NCBI RefSeq assembly: GCF_019890615.1
Contig: NZ_JAINVZ010000002.1
Span: forward strand, 62,001-126,000
Source: Streptantibioticus parmotrematis
GTDB lineage: Bacteria; Actinomycetota; Actinomycetes; Streptomycetales; Streptomycetaceae
Direction: 5' to 3'
DNA length: 64,000 bases
The notes under the pieces are model-generated. The model ran no database searches, had not been told where the DNA came from, and worked only from the letters and a program-made list of their open reading frames with translations. Of the stretch, positions 1-7,614 are shown one piece after another (the first letter of the stretch is position 1; the number at the start of each line of letters is the position of its first letter). The position numbers and the translations under genes are program-made.

Positions 1-306
1 GAGGTCGTCAAGCGGATCGCCGGCCGCCGGCTGTGCCGCAAGGACGGCGCCCACGTCTACCACGTGAGCTACAACCCGCCGAAGACCGAGGGCGTCTGCG
101 ACGTGTGCGGCGGCGAGCTGTACCAGCGCGACGACGACACCGAGGACAAGGTGCGGGTGCGGCTGGAGGTCTACCACAGCGAGACCGAGCCGATCATCGA
201 CTACTACAAGGCGCAGGACCTGGTGGTCACGATCTCGGCGCTCGGCACGGTGGACGAGGTCACCCGCCGCGCGATGGAGGCCCTCGGCGCCGCCGAGTCG
301 GTCTGA
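1..306 (+). CDS. adk: adenylate kinase, C-terminal part (cut by window edge)
   Basis: The frame is open from base 1 and ends at TGA 304-306, giving the last 101 residues. Adenylate kinase makes ADP from ATP and AMP in the cytosol. What is visible is the end of the LID domain (VCDVCGGELYQRDDD), with two cysteines of the zinc-type lid, then the C-terminal CORE helices with the DYY motif. Position supports the call: adk-map-infA is the standard spc/alpha operon order in actinobacteria. The N-terminal P-loop lies outside the window. Confidence 0.93.
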   Translation, partial: EVVKRIAGRRLCRKDGAHVYHVSYNPPKTEGVCDVCGGELYQRDDDTEDKVRVRLEVYHSETEPIIDYYKAQDLVVTISALGTVDEVTRRAMEALGAAESV

Positions 307-447
307 CCCCGCCGCGCGCGGCCGCTCGCCGCGCGTGTGCCCGCAGTACGACGACGGCCGCGGTGCCCCTGGGGGCGCCGCGGCCGTACATTTGTGGGAA
401 CCGGCCCGCGGCCGCACCACTCACGAGACCAGGGAAGGCGCAACGCC

Positions 448-1284
448 ATGGTGGAGATCAAGACCCCCGAGCAGATCGCGAAGATGCGCGAGGCGGGACT
501 GGTCGTCGCCGCGATCCACCGGGCCTGCGGTGAGGCCGCCCAGCCGGGGACGTCCACCAAGGAGCTGGACGAGATCGCCGCGAAGGTGATCGCCGACCAC
601 GGTGCCAAGCCGAACTTCCTGGGTTACGGCGGCTTCCCCGGCAACATCTGCACCTCGGTCAACGAGGTCGTGGTGCACGGCATCCCGGACCGCGAGACCG
701 TGCTGAAGTCCGGCGACATCATCTCGATCGACGCGGGCGCCATCGTCGACGGCTGGCACGGCGACGCGGCCTTCACCGCGTTCGTCGGCTCCGGGCACGC
801 GCCCGAGGTGGTCGAGCTGAGCCGGGTCACCGAGGAGTCGATGTGGGCGGGCATCGCCGCGTTCCGCAACGGTGACCGGCTGGTCGACATCTCCAAGGCC
901 ATCGAGAACTACATCCGCCGCCAGCCGCGTCCGGCGACCGGCAAGTACGGGATCATCGAGGACTACGGCGGCCACGGCATCGGCACCCAGATGCACATGG
1001 ACCCGCACCTGCTCAACTACGTCTCCCGCAAGCGCGGCCGCGGCCCCAAGCTGGTGCCGGGCATGTGCCTGGCGATCGAGCCGATGGTCTCCCTGGGCAC
1101 CCCCCGCACCCACGTGCTGGAGGACGAGTGGACGGTGCTCACCGACGACGGCACCTGGGCCTGTCACTGGGAGCACTCCATCGCGTTGACCGAGCGGGGT
1201 CCGCTGGTGCTCACCGCGCCGGACGGCGGCCGGGCGAAGCTCGCCGAGATGGGCATCGAGGCGGCGCCGGACCCGCTGGGCTGA
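448..1284 (+). CDS. map: methionine aminopeptidase, type I
   Basis: A 278-residue MetAP that removes the initiator methionine from nascent proteins. The metal ligands are visible as D95, D106, H176 (GGHGIG), E211 and E242, with H78 in the substrate pocket, so it looks fully active. The ATG at 448 follows GGGAAGGCG and gives the usual short type I length. The in-frame 5' extension upstream is low-complexity and has no ribosome binding site. It lies 141 bp after adk in the ribosomal operon. Confidence 0.95.
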   Translation: MVEIKTPEQIAKMREAGLVVAAIHRACGEAAQPGTSTKELDEIAAKVIADHGAKPNFLGYGGFPGNICTSVNEVVVHGIPDRETVLKSGDIISIDAGAIVDGWHGDAAFTAFVGSGHAPEVVELSRVTEESMWAGIAAFRNGDRLVDISKAIENYIRRQPRPATGKYGIIEDYGGHGIGTQMHMDPHLLNYVSRKRGRGPKLVPGMCLAIEPMVSLGTPRTHVLEDEWTVLTDDGTWACHWEHSIALTERGPLVLTAPDGGRAKLAEMGIEAAPDPLG

Positions 1285-1387
1285 GCCCGCGGGGGGCGCG
1301 CGAGAACGGGAGTGCGCCGGGCCGGACGCCCGGCACTTCCGCGTAACGATCTTGGAACCGGGGCAGGCTGCGGGGAACGACCCCGGA

Positions 1388-1417
1388 TTAGTCTTTCCGG
1401 ATGGGCTGACGTAGACT
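1388..1417 (+). promoter_or_regulatory. possible promoter of infA
   Basis: TAGACT at 1412-1417 fits an actinobacterial -10. An 18-base spacer separates it from TTAGTC at 1388-1393, a weak -35. It sits about 95 bp before infA, so infA-rpmJ-rpsM may have its own promoter besides read-through from map. The -35 matches poorly, so this is only suggestive. Confidence 0.3.
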
Positions 1418-1515
1418 GACACGTCGGCTCACGTGTGTCCTCAGGCTTGCCTCTTTCCGGGCGGGTCCGCCGGGTGCCCGGGAGCCACCAAGGTAGCCGA
1501 TCCCGAAAGCAGGAC

Positions 1516-1737
1516 ATGGCCAAGAAGCAAGGCGCCATCGAAATCGAGGGCACCGTGATCGAGTCTCTGCCGAACGCGATGTTCAAGGTGGAGCTGCAGA
1601 ACGGTCACAAGGTCCTCGCGCACATCAGCGGCAAGATGCGTATGCACTACATCCGCATCCTCCCCGATGACCGGGTCGTGGTGGAGCTGTCTCCTTACGA
1701 CCTGACGCGCGGACGGATCGTCTACCGCTACAAGTAG
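1516..1737 (+). CDS. infA: translation initiation factor IF-1
   Basis: A 73-residue single OB-fold (S1-type) protein that binds the ribosomal A site during initiation. The sequence [16 protein letters not shown] to the end [13 protein letters not shown] is near-invariant in the family, and the length is exact. The ATG at 1516 is chosen over an upstream in-frame GTG/ATG extension because it gives the conserved N terminus. It is followed by rpmJ after 37 bp. Confidence 0.97.
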   Translation: MAKKQGAIEIEGTVIESLPNAMFKVELQNGHKVLAHISGKMRMHYIRILPDDRVVVELSPYDLTRGRIVYRYK

Positions 1738-1774
1738 CAACGAGTAGATCTCACGACCCGGAGAACCTCATCCC

Positions 1775-1888
1775 ATGAAGGTCAAGCCGAGCGTCAAGAA
1801 GATCTGCGACAAGTGCAAGGTGATCCGCCGTCACGGCCGGGTCATGGTCATCTGCGACAACCTGCGCCACAAGCAGCGCCAGGGCTGA
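1775..1888 (+). CDS. rpmJ: 50S ribosomal protein L36 (zinc-binding form)
   Basis: A 37-residue protein starting [16 protein letters not shown]. The zinc ribbon ligands C11, C14, C27 and H32 are all present, so this is the C+ form. It is a late-assembly 50S protein. Start ATG 1775 and stop TGA 1886-1888 give the usual family length. Confidence 0.96.
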   Translation: MKVKPSVKKICDKCKVIRRHGRVMVICDNLRHKQRQG

Positions 1889-1982
1889 CGCACGACCCGC
1901 ACCTCGCAGAACTTCGCGCGACGCAAGCAGCGACACGTACATACGCAGTCACCCGACCCCTCGCTCGGCGCGGGGACGACAC

Positions 1983-2033
1983 CCCCGGTGGAGGCCGGGG
2001 ACCCGGCTCGTAAGCCTTGGAACGAGTCTTACG
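1983..2033 (+). promoter_or_regulatory. leader RNA of rpsM with two mutually exclusive stems
   Basis: The 194-bp rpmJ-rpsM gap holds a CCCCGG/CCGGGG hairpin (1983-2000) and then two stems that share bases: CTCGT/ACGAG (2007-2011 with 2022-2026) and CGTAAG/CTTACG (2009-2014 with 2028-2033). Only one of the two can form at a time, as in a switching leader. In other bacteria S4 represses its operon through this leader position. That it does so here is inference. Confidence 0.35.
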
Positions 2034-2082
2034 GGAACGGTGCTGCGGAAGACCTCCGAACCAGTCACAGGAGCCAGTTTTC

Positions 2083-2463
2083 ATGGCACGCATTTCCGGG
2101 GTGGACCTCCCGCGCGACAAGCGCGTCGAGGTCGCTCTGACCTACGTCTTCGGCATCGGTCGCACCCGTGCCCAGGAGACCCTGAAGAACACCGGCGTGA
2201 ACCCGGACGTCCGCGTTCGCGACCTGGCCGAGGACGACCTCGTCAAGATCGGCAAGTGGGTCGACGAGAACTACACGACCGAGGGTGACCTCCGCCGTGA
2301 GGTTCAGGCCGACATCCGCCGCAAGGTCGAGATCGGCTGCTACCAGGGTCTGCGGCACCGCCGTGGTCTGCCGGTGCACGGTCAGCGCACCCACACCAAC
2401 GCCCGCACCCGCAAGGGCCCGCGTCGCGCGATCGCCGGCAAGAAGAAGCCGGGCAAGAAGTAG
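2083..2463 (+). CDS. rpsM: 30S ribosomal protein S13
   Basis: A 126-residue S13 of the 30S head that contacts tRNA and the inter-subunit bridge. It runs from [19 protein letters not shown] to the lysine-rich tail AGKKKPGKK. The H2TH region and the [16 protein letters not shown] segment are typical. The ATG at 2083 follows CACAGGAG. It is the first gene after the leader described at 1983-2033. Confidence 0.97.
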   Translation: MARISGVDLPRDKRVEVALTYVFGIGRTRAQETLKNTGVNPDVRVRDLAEDDLVKIGKWVDENYTTEGDLRREVQADIRRKVEIGCYQGLRHRRGLPVHGQRTHTNARTRKGPRRAIAGKKKPGKK

Positions 2464-2529
2464 TCCTCAGCGGACGCTCGTCAGCGGTCTTCGCTGTAGG
2501 ACCGACCACCTCCCCACAGGAGATAAAGG

Positions 2530-2934
2530 ATGCCCCCCAAGGGTCGTCAGGGCGCTGCCAAGAAGGTGCGCCGCAAGGAGAAGAAGAACGTCGCCCACGG
2601 GCACGCTCACATCAAGAGCACGTTCAACAACACCATCGTCTCGATCACCGACCCCACCGGGAACGTGATCTCCTGGGCCTCCGCCGGCCACGTCGGCTTC
2701 AAGGGCTCGCGCAAGTCCACTCCGTTCGCCGCGCAGATGGCCGCCGAGTCGGCCGCCCGCCGCGCGCAGGAGCACGGCATGCGCAAGGTCGACGTGTTCG
2801 TCAAGGGTCCCGGCTCCGGCCGTGAGACCGCGATCCGCTCCCTCCAGGCCACCGGCCTCGAGGTCGGTTCGATCCAGGACGTCACGCCGACTCCGCACAA
2901 CGGCTGCCGCCCGCCCAAGCGCCGCCGCGTCTGA
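2530..2934 (+). CDS. rpsK: 30S ribosomal protein S11
   Basis: A 134-residue S11 of the 30S platform. The N terminus ([19 protein letters not shown]) is the basic extension, followed by the core with [16 protein letters not shown] and ending [13 protein letters not shown], the conserved C terminus. The ATG at 2530 has CAGGAGATAAAGG just upstream. It is 27 bp before rpsD, clearly co-transcribed. Confidence 0.97.
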   Translation: MPPKGRQGAAKKVRRKEKKNVAHGHAHIKSTFNNTIVSITDPTGNVISWASAGHVGFKGSRKSTPFAAQMAAESAARRAQEHGMRKVDVFVKGPGSGRETAIRSLQATGLEVGSIQDVTPTPHNGCRPPKRRRV

Positions 2935-2961
2935 CCAGCTGAAGTAGGAGACAACTAGACA

Positions 2962-3588
2962 ATGGCGCGTTACACCGGGGCCGACTGCAAGCGATGCCGT
3001 CGGGAGAAGCAGAAGCTCTTCCTCAAGGGGAGCAAGTGCGAGAGCGCGAAGTGCCCGATCGAGATCCGTCCTTACCCCCCGGGTGAGCACGGACGCGGGC
3101 GCACCAAGGACAGCGAGTACCTGCTGCAGAAGCGCGAGAAGCAGAAGTGCGCGCGCATCTACGGTGTCCTTGAGAAGCAGTTCCGCGGGTACTACGAGGA
3201 GGCGAACAAGAAGACCGGCAAGACCGGTGAGAACCTTCTTCGCATCCTGGAGTCCCGTCTGGACAACGTGGTCTACCGGGCCGGCTTCGCCAAGTCCCGC
3301 GACCACGCCCGTCAGCTGGTCCGCCACGGTCACATCACCGTGAACGGCCGCAAGACGGACATCCCGTCGGCTCGGGTCGCCCCGAACGACATCGTGGAGG
3401 TCCGTTCCTCCTCGCGTCAGCTGACCCCGTTCGTGGTCGCTGCCGCCGAGGCGGGCGAGAAGACGGTGCCGGCGTGGCTGGAGTCCAACCCCGCCAAGCT
3501 CCGCATCCTCGTCCACTCGCTGCCCGAGCGCCAGGTGATCGACACCCAGGTGCAGGAGCAGCTGATCGTGGAGCTTTACTCCAAGTAA
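2962..3588 (+). CDS. rpsD: 30S ribosomal protein S4, zinc-binding (C+) form
   Basis: A 208-residue S4, which nucleates 30S assembly and often represses the alpha operon. The N terminus carries a zinc-type cluster C9-x2-C12 and C26-x4-C31. The body has YPPGEHGRGR and the S4 RNA-binding domain (LDNVVYRAGFAKSR). It sits between rpsK and rpoA, the mycobacterial and general bacterial position. In S. coelicolor, as I recall it, rpsD lies elsewhere and is cysteine-free. A second C- copy in this genome would not be surprising but is not visible here. Confidence 0.95.
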   Translation: MARYTGADCKRCRREKQKLFLKGSKCESAKCPIEIRPYPPGEHGRGRTKDSEYLLQKREKQKCARIYGVLEKQFRGYYEEANKKTGKTGENLLRILESRLDNVVYRAGFAKSRDHARQLVRHGHITVNGRKTDIPSARVAPNDIVEVRSSSRQLTPFVVAAAEAGEKTVPAWLESNPAKLRILVHSLPERQVIDTQVQEQLIVELYSK

Positions 3589-3601
3589 GGCTCGTGGGGC
3601 C

Positions 3602-3633
3602 GGGCGGTGCGGCGCGTTCGCGCCGTGCCGCCC
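3602..3633 (+). terminator. strong hairpin between rpsD and rpoA
   Basis: GGGCGG (3602-3607) and CGGCGCG (3610-3616) pair with CGCGCCG (3619-3625) and CCGCCC (3628-3633), interrupted by one 2x2 mismatch. No U-tract follows. It may attenuate transcription or be an RNA-processing site that adjusts the ratio of ribosomal proteins to RpoA. Confidence 0.5.
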
Positions 3634-3698
3634 GTACCCTTAGTCAGTACAGCGGACGTCAAATAGCGGGCGTCCTCGACTGAAGGATCTGAGAACAC

Positions 3699-4718
3699 AT
3701 GCTGATCGCTCAGCGTCCGTCGCTGACCGAAGAGGTCGTCGACGAGTACCGCTCCCGGTTCGTGATCGAGCCGCTGGAGCCCGGCTTCGGCTACACGCTC
3801 GGCAACTCCCTGCGTCGTACCCTCCTGTCCTCGATCCCCGGCGCGGCGGTCACGTCGATCCGGATCGACGGTGTCCTGCACGAGTTCACCACCGTGCCGG
3901 GCGTCAAGGAGGACGTCACCGACCTCATCCTCAACATCAAGCAGCTGGTCGTCTCCTCGGAGCACGACGAGCCGGTCGTGATGTACCTGCGCAAGCAGGG
4001 CCCCGGCCTGGTCACCGCCGCGGACATCGCGCCGCCGGCCGGTGTCGAGGTGCACAACCCGGACCTGGTCCTCGCCACCCTCAACGGCAAGGGCAAGCTG
4101 GAGATGGAGCTGACCGTCGAGCGCGGTCGCGGCTACGTCTCCGCCGTCCAGAACAAGCAGCAGGGCCAGGAGATCGGCCGTATCCCGGTCGACTCCATCT
4201 ACAGCCCGGTGCTCAAGGTCACCTACAAGGTCGAGGCGACCCGTGTCGAGCAGCGCACCGACTTCGACAAGCTGATCGTCGACGTCGAGACCAAGCAGGC
4301 GATGCGGCCGCGTGACGCCATGGCGTCGGCGGGCAAGACCCTGGTCGAGCTGTTCGGCCTGGCGCGCGAGCTGAACGTCGACGCCGAGGGCATCGACATG
4401 GGCCCGTCCCCGACGGACGCCGCGCTCGCCGCCGATCTGGCGCTGCCGATCGAGGAGCTGGAGCTGACCGTCCGCTCCTACAACTGCCTCAAGCGCGAGG
4501 GCATCCACTCGGTGGGCGAGCTGGTGGCCCGCTCCGAGGCGGACCTGCTCGACATCCGCAACTTCGGTGCCAAGTCGATCGACGAGGTCAAGGCGAAGCT
4601 GGCCGGCATGGGCCTGGCGCTCAAGGACAGCCCGCCCGGATTCGACCCGACCGCCGCGGCGGACGCGTTCGGCGCGGACGACGACGACACGGGTTTCGTC
4701 GAGACCGAGCAGTACTGA
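3699..4718 (+). CDS. rpoA: RNA polymerase alpha subunit
   Basis: A 339-residue alpha subunit. The N-terminal dimerisation and assembly domain shows [19 protein letters not shown]. The alpha-CTD (about 250-315) contains the two HhH motifs ([16 protein letters not shown] and [16 protein letters not shown]), which bind UP elements and activators. The acidic tail ends [13 protein letters not shown]. The ATG at 3699 lies downstream of CTGAAGGATCTGAG. The length matches Streptomyces RpoA. Confidence 0.97.
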   Translation: MLIAQRPSLTEEVVDEYRSRFVIEPLEPGFGYTLGNSLRRTLLSSIPGAAVTSIRIDGVLHEFTTVPGVKEDVTDLILNIKQLVVSSEHDEPVVMYLRKQGPGLVTAADIAPPAGVEVHNPDLVLATLNGKGKLEMELTVERGRGYVSAVQNKQQGQEIGRIPVDSIYSPVLKVTYKVEATRVEQRTDFDKLIVDVETKQAMRPRDAMASAGKTLVELFGLARELNVDAEGIDMGPSPTDAALAADLALPIEELELTVRSYNCLKREGIHSVGELVARSEADLLDIRNFGAKSIDEVKAKLAGMGLALKDSPPGFDPTAAADAFGADDDDTGFVETEQY

Positions 4719-4803
4719 TCGCTCCGCGGGGGCTGGCGGGATTCCGGTTCCGCCGTTGTTCCGTGGGTCGTACGGGGACTGCGGGCCCGCTTCGGCTGGT
4801 CGC

Positions 4804-4877
4804 GCAGTTCCCCGCGCCCCTTGAGGGCGGGGCGTAGCCCCGCTCCTTAAAACTGCCCGTAGGCGGCCGCCTACGGG
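4804..4877. repeat. interspersed 18-bp repeat followed by hairpin and 22-bp palindrome
   Basis: The rpoA-rplQ gap contains the 18-mer GCAGTTCCCCGCGCCCCT (4804-4821), found again at 6331-6348. It is followed by a 7-bp hairpin GCGGGGC/GCCCCGC (4827-4843) and a perfect 22-bp palindrome (4856-4877, arms CCCGTAGGCGG). The 18-mer resembles a motif I recognise from many Streptomyces intergenic regions. The whole block may work as a 3'-end or processing signal. Confidence 0.6.
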
Positions 4878-4928
4878 GTCCTGTCGTCGGTACCTGGTAC
4901 GGCCGGCGCAGATTCAAGGAGAAACACC

Positions 4929-5417
4929 ATGCCGAAGCCCACCAAGGGTGCCCGTCTGGGCGGCAGCGCCGCGCACGAGAAGCTGCTCCTGGCGAACCTC
5001 GCCAAGGCGCTCTTCGAGCACGGCCGCATCACCACCACCGAGGCGAAGGCTCGTCGGCTGCGTCCGTACGCCGAGAAGCTGATCACCAAGGCGAGGAAGG
5101 GCGACATCCACAACCGTCGCCTGGTGCTGCGCGACATCACCGACAAGGACGTGGTCTACACGCTCTTCTCGGAGATCGCCCCGCGGTACGAGAACCGTCC
5201 GGGTGGCTACACCCGTATCACCAAGATCGGTCCCCGTCGTGGCGACAACGCCCCGATGGCGGTCATCGAGCTGGTGGAGGCGCTGACCGTGGCCCAGCAG
5301 GCCACCGGTGAGGCCGAGGCCGCGACCAAGCGCGCGGTGAAGGAGGACGAGGCCAAGAAGGCCGAGGCCACCGAGGCTCCGGCGGTCGAGGCCGCCGAGG
5401 AGTCCGAGGACGCCTGA
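4929..5417 (+). CDS. rplQ: 50S ribosomal protein L17
   Basis: A 162-residue L17. The conserved core (about 1-115) includes [20 protein letters not shown] and the [16 protein letters not shown] end. An Ala/Glu/Lys-rich tail of about 45 residues follows, typical of actinobacteria. It lines the peptide exit tunnel region of the 50S. The ATG at 4929 has AAGGAGAAACACC upstream. A 210-bp repeat-rich gap separates it from rpoA. Confidence 0.96.
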   Translation: MPKPTKGARLGGSAAHEKLLLANLAKALFEHGRITTTEAKARRLRPYAEKLITKARKGDIHNRRLVLRDITDKDVVYTLFSEIAPRYENRPGGYTRITKIGPRRGDNAPMAVIELVEALTVAQQATGEAEAATKRAVKEDEAKKAEATEAPAVEAAEESEDA

Positions 5418-5438
5418 GCCTGACGGCTCGTCCGGGAG

Positions 5439-5473
5439 CGGGCCCGCACCCCAGGTCACTGGGGGCGGGCCCG
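5439..5473 (+). terminator. hairpin after rplQ
   Basis: CGGGCCCGC (5439-5447) plus CCCCAG (5449-5454) pair with CTGGGG (5459-5464) and GCGGGCCCG (5465-5473), with one bulged A and a GTCA loop. It lies just before truA, so it probably reduces read-through from the ribosomal operon into truA. Confidence 0.65.
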
Positions 5474-5499
5474 TTCCGCGTGTGGGAGAGGATCTACGG

Positions 5500-6330
5500 G
5501 TGAGCGACGCACGGGTACGGGTACGGCTGGACCTGAGCTATGACGGCGAGGACTTCTCCGGGTGGGCCAAGCAGCGCACCCGGCGGACCGTCCAGGGCGA
5601 GCTGGAGTCGGCCATCACCACGGTGCTGCGGCTGCCGGAGCCGGTGGAGCTGACGGTGGCCGGGCGCACCGACGCCGGGGTGCACGCCCGCGGCCAGGTC
5701 GCGCACGTCGACCTGCCCGCCGAGGTGTGGGAGCGGGAGAGCGGCAGGCTGCTGCGCAGGCTCGCCGGCCGGCTGCCGTGGGACGTGCGGGTGTGGCGGG
5801 TGAGCGCGGCGCCTCCCGGGTTCGACGCGCGGTTCTCGGCGATCTGGCGGCGGTACGCGTACCGGGTCGGCGACCATCCCGGCGGCGTCGATCCGCTGCT
5901 GCGCGGGCACGTGCTCTGGCACGACCGGCCGGTGGACGTCGACCTGATGAACGAGGCGGCCCGGCTGCTGCTGGGGGAGCACGACTTCGCCGCGTACTGC
6001 AAGAAGCGCGAGGGCGCGACCACCATCCGCACCCTGCTGGAGCTGGGCTGGGAGCGGGACGCGGACGGGCTCGCGGTGGCGACCGTGCGGGCCGACGCCT
6101 TCTGCCACAACATGGTGCGGGCGCTGGTCGGCGCGATGCTGCTGGTCGGCGACGGGCACCGGCCGGTGGGCTTCCCCGGCGAGGTGCTGGCCGGAAAGGT
6201 GCGGCACTCCGCGGTCAACGTGGTGCGGCCGCACGGCCTGACCCTGGAGGAGGTGGGCTACCCGGCCGACGAGGAGCTGGCCGCGCGAGCGGTGGCGGCC
6301 CGCAACAGGCGGACTTTGCCCGGTTGTTGA
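5500..6330 (+). CDS. truA: tRNA pseudouridine(38-40) synthase
   Basis: A 276-residue TruA that makes pseudouridine in the tRNA anticodon stem-loop. The catalytic aspartate is in [16 protein letters not shown], and the second half keeps [16 protein letters not shown] and the C-terminal [20 protein letters not shown] 5500 is preferred because GGGAGAGG precedes it. The earlier in-frame GTG at 5482 lacks a binding site. It is the last gene of the alpha cluster. Confidence 0.94.
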   Translation: MSDARVRVRLDLSYDGEDFSGWAKQRTRRTVQGELESAITTVLRLPEPVELTVAGRTDAGVHARGQVAHVDLPAEVWERESGRLLRRLAGRLPWDVRVWRVSAAPPGFDARFSAIWRRYAYRVGDHPGGVDPLLRGHVLWHDRPVDVDLMNEAARLLLGEHDFAAYCKKREGATTIRTLLELGWERDADGLAVATVRADAFCHNMVRALVGAMLLVGDGHRPVGFPGEVLAGKVRHSAVNVVRPHGLTLEEVGYPADEELAARAVAARNRRTLPGC

Positions 6331-6348
6331 GCAGTTCCCCGCGCCCCT
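6331..6348. repeat. second copy of the 18-bp repeat GCAGTTCCCCGCGCCCCT
   Basis: This is identical to 4804-4821 and starts directly after the truA stop codon. It lies between convergent genes (truA and the minus-strand gene ending at 6354), a place expected for a 3'-end element. Confidence 0.7.
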
Positions 6349-6353
6349 GACTG

Positions 6354-7451
6354 CTAACCGCCCTCCGACTGCCCCTCGTCGCGCCCCCGCTGGACGATGC
6401 GGTTGAACGCGAAGGACGCGATGTCGTCGCCCGCCTGCCGTGCCGTGGTGTCCGTCGAGGTGACCGCGGAGCCGTTGGTGAAGCCGGAGATCGTGAAGTA
6501 GGCGTACCGGCCAACCGAGTTGGCGCTCGTGTGGCAGGCGGTGGCGTGGCAGAACGCGGGGACGCCCGCGCCGGACAGCGGGACGACGTAGCCGGTGAAG
6601 TCCGTCTTCGCCGTGTCCGCCTCGGCCTTGGTGTCGAAGACGGCCACGCCCACGGTGACCGCGACGCCGCCGCGTTCGTACGTCGCGCGCAGCATCTTGC
6701 GGCAGCCCTCGTCGGACAGCACGGTGCCCAGGCCCGCGGCGGCGTAGTCGGCGCACACCGCCGTGGAGTCGGTGGCGCCCTTGGCGTACGTCCGCCCGTC
6801 CATGACGAGTCGGGTGCCGGGGAAGAGCCCGTCCGGGGTGAGCGGCGCGGTGTCCTTCTTCGGGTCCGACAGGATCGCCAGCGGGTCCGGCGGGGGCGGC
6901 GGGGTGACGTCGGAGAAGCTGGGGGTCGGCTGGGGGCTGCTGGGCGCGGTGTCGGGGGCGGCGACCGGGTGCTTGTGGTGGCCGGTGACGACGACGGCGG
7001 TGGCCACGATCGCGGCGACCAGGGCGGCGGCCAGCACGCCGCCGGCCGCGAACAGCACCTTGCGGCGCCGTCCTTCCGCCTCGGTGCGCTCCGCCAGCGC
7101 CGACCAGTCGGGTTCGGCGCCCGGCCCGTGCGGCTGCTGGGGGAAGCCGCTGCGCGCGAGGTTGACGGCGGGCGGCGACCAGGCGGGCTGCTGCGGGGCG
7201 GCGGGGTCGGCGGGCGGGAAGCCGTAACCGGACGGCTGGGCGGGCGGGTACCCGTAGCCCTGCGGCGGCTGCGCGGGCGGGTAGCCGTATCCGGGGGACG
7301 AGGTGTCGGCGCGGAACGGCAGCGTGGGCTGGCGGGGGTTGGGCCGCCTCGGCTGCTCCCCGGCGCCGGGTGAGCCCTGCGGCGGCTGGGCCTGTTCCGG
7401 CGATCCGGGCGTTTCCTGGGGCGTGTTCGGCTGCTGCGGCCCATCCGTCAT
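6354..7451 (-). CDS. proline-rich single-pass membrane protein of unknown function
   Basis: 365 residues. The N-terminal 115 residues are cytosolic, Pro/Gln/Gly-rich, with repeated GYGYPPAQPP-type units. One membrane helix is seen at about 131-155 (KVLFAAGGVLAAALVAAIVA), followed by a Pro/Ser/Thr linker. The extracellular domain of about 180 residues has four or more cysteines (VCADYAAAGLG, DEGCRKML, PAFCHATACHT) that could form disulfides. This is a common architecture in Streptomyces, but I do not recognise a named family. The gene is convergent with truA and divergent from the ABC-F gene. Confidence 0.8.
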   Translation of the reverse strand: MTDGPQQPNTPQETPGSPEQAQPPQGSPGAGEQPRRPNPRQPTLPFRADTSSPGYGYPPAQPPQGYGYPPAQPSGYGFPPADPAAPQQPAWSPPAVNLARSGFPQQPHGPGAEPDWSALAERTEAEGRRRKVLFAAGGVLAAALVAAIVATAVVVTGHHKHPVAAPDTAPSSPQPTPSFSDVTPPPPPDPLAILSDPKKDTAPLTPDGLFPGTRLVMDGRTYAKGATDSTAVCADYAAAGLGTVLSDEGCRKMLRATYERGGVAVTVGVAVFDTKAEADTAKTDFTGYVVPLSGAGVPAFCHATACHTSANSVGRYAYFTISGFTNGSAVTSTDTTARQAGDDIASFAFNRIVQRGRDEGQSEGG

Positions 7452-7499
7452 GGCGCGATCCTATTGGAGGCCCAACGTCGCCTCCATGGCCCGTACGAC

Positions 7500-7550
7500 C
7501 ACCCCGCAGCCGCTCCGCGGTCACCCCGGAGTCACCCCGCAGCCGCTCCG
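7500..7550. repeat. 18-bp direct repeat, two copies
   Basis: CACCCCGCAGCCGCTCCG occurs at 7500-7517 and 7533-7550, 33 bp apart, in the divergent gap between the membrane protein gene and the ABC-F gene. It could be a tandem operator or a slippage product. Confidence 0.6.
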
Positions 7551-7614
7551 GGCCGCTTTCCCGTACCGCTGAAAATCTGTTGGGCGGCGGAGGGCGCGGG
7601 GTGAGAATCCAGCC

